A DNA stretch of 64,000 nt. Source: an uncultured Clostridia bacterium. Its GTDB lineage: Bacteria; Bacillota; Clostridia; TANB77; CAG-508. Positions 63,925-64,000 of this stretch are shown piece after piece. The translations under genes were made by a program, and so were the position numbers. The stretch's first letter is position 1; each line of letters opens with the position of its first letter. Under the pieces are notes generated by a model, which made no database searches, was not told where the DNA came from, and worked only from the letters and a program-made list of their open reading frames with translations. Location of the stretch: contig CAKPDO010000001.1 of the NCBI GenBank assembly GCA_934148985.1, forward strand, positions 37,407-101,406. The letters are read 5' to 3'.

Positions 63925-64000
63925 TAAGAGAGCTTTGCAAAAGCTGAAAGCAAAGTAAGTAAAAATTATTAATTATCACCTTAATAGTTGCGTAGCAGAA
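63925..64000 (+). promoter_or_regulatory. Possible start of a T-box leader, cut by the window edge
   Basis: AAGAGAG is followed by a CTTTGC/GCAAAG stem (63933-63938, 63950-63955) enclosing AAAAGCTGAAA, similar to the AGAGAG-stem-GNUG/GAAA part of T-box Stem I. The antiterminator is outside the window. The 180 bases from 63820 hold no gene. Confidence 0.4.

Overview
This window looks like a chromosomal segment of an AT-rich, spore-forming, probably uncultured member of the Clostridia. The evidence is an intact spoIIIAA-AH operon, Gram-positive style ribosome binding sites (AAAGGAGG), frequent TTG/GTG starts, sigma-A type promoters (for example TTGACA-16-TATAAT before recN), and Firmicutes housekeeping genes (ysxC, serS, radA, comF, murA, cmk, plsC, yebC, murC, mtaB, recN, dxs, rluD-family, recX, glyS).

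The outstanding observation is systematic. Eleven genes are each split by one or two apparent +1 frameshifts, 15 sites in all. Every one of the 15 has the same form: the reading frame reaches an in-frame CGG codon, and the protein resumes one base later on the overlapping GGN, giving glycine (CGG-A 12 times, CGG-T twice, CGG-G once). Skipping the C restores conserved glycines in UvrB (two sites), SpoIIIAA, SpoIIIAE (two), a CpaE-like ATPase, a TadA-like ATPase, MtaB (two), DXS, an RluD-family synthase, a DUF1016/YhcG nuclease, a von Willebrand A surface protein (two) and a small membrane protein. I read the other genes for CGG and found none used as an ordinary in-frame sense codon, with one ambiguous case near a start at 17207. 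CGA, CGC and CGT are used for arginine. The simplest reading is that CGG is not a normal sense codon here and is instead a +1 frameshift, or four-base CGGN = Gly, signal. The affected genes are annotated below as single full-length CDS across the shifts.

Layout. 1-3.8 kb: NatA/NatB-like ABC exporter, an ITPase-like gene, a HAD phosphatase and a GNAT remnant. 4-9.8 kb: two small unknown genes, the DUF1016 nuclease, an ECF sigma factor with its membrane partner, an internally deleted Sua5 remnant and uvrB. 9.8-15 kb: a repeat-rich gap, then ysxC and serS on the minus strand, a DUF2508-like gene, radA and comF. 15-19.3 kb is an accessory island: a KAP-type P-loop NTPase, a SUMF1-like protein, a DUF4258/YgiT-type toxin-antitoxin pair, and two copies of a terminator-promoter repeat of about 105 bp. 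19.3-25.2 kb: murA, a DUF2207-like membrane protein, cmk, plsC and yebC. 25.2-30.5 kb: spoIIIAA-AH.

30.7-43.5 kb is a Tad-like filament or secretion locus: a SAF/CpaB protein, two MinD/CpaE-like proteins, a TadA-like ATPase, a double TadB/C-like membrane protein, five paralogous proteins sharing the N-terminus MENASKAL or MENASDAL, another pilin-like protein and a 625-residue anchored protein. 43.5-50.1 kb: murC, mtaB, a U32 peptidase-family gene, a small Cys/Gly protein and ylmH. 50.1-58.4 kb: a large VWA surface protein with an IPPTG-type C-terminus, recN, dxs, an RluD-family gene and two small secreted or anchored proteins. 58.5-63.8 kb: recX, two glycosyltransferases, a CBS/HlyC-CorC protein and glycyl-tRNA synthetase. 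The window ends in what may be the start of a T-box leader.
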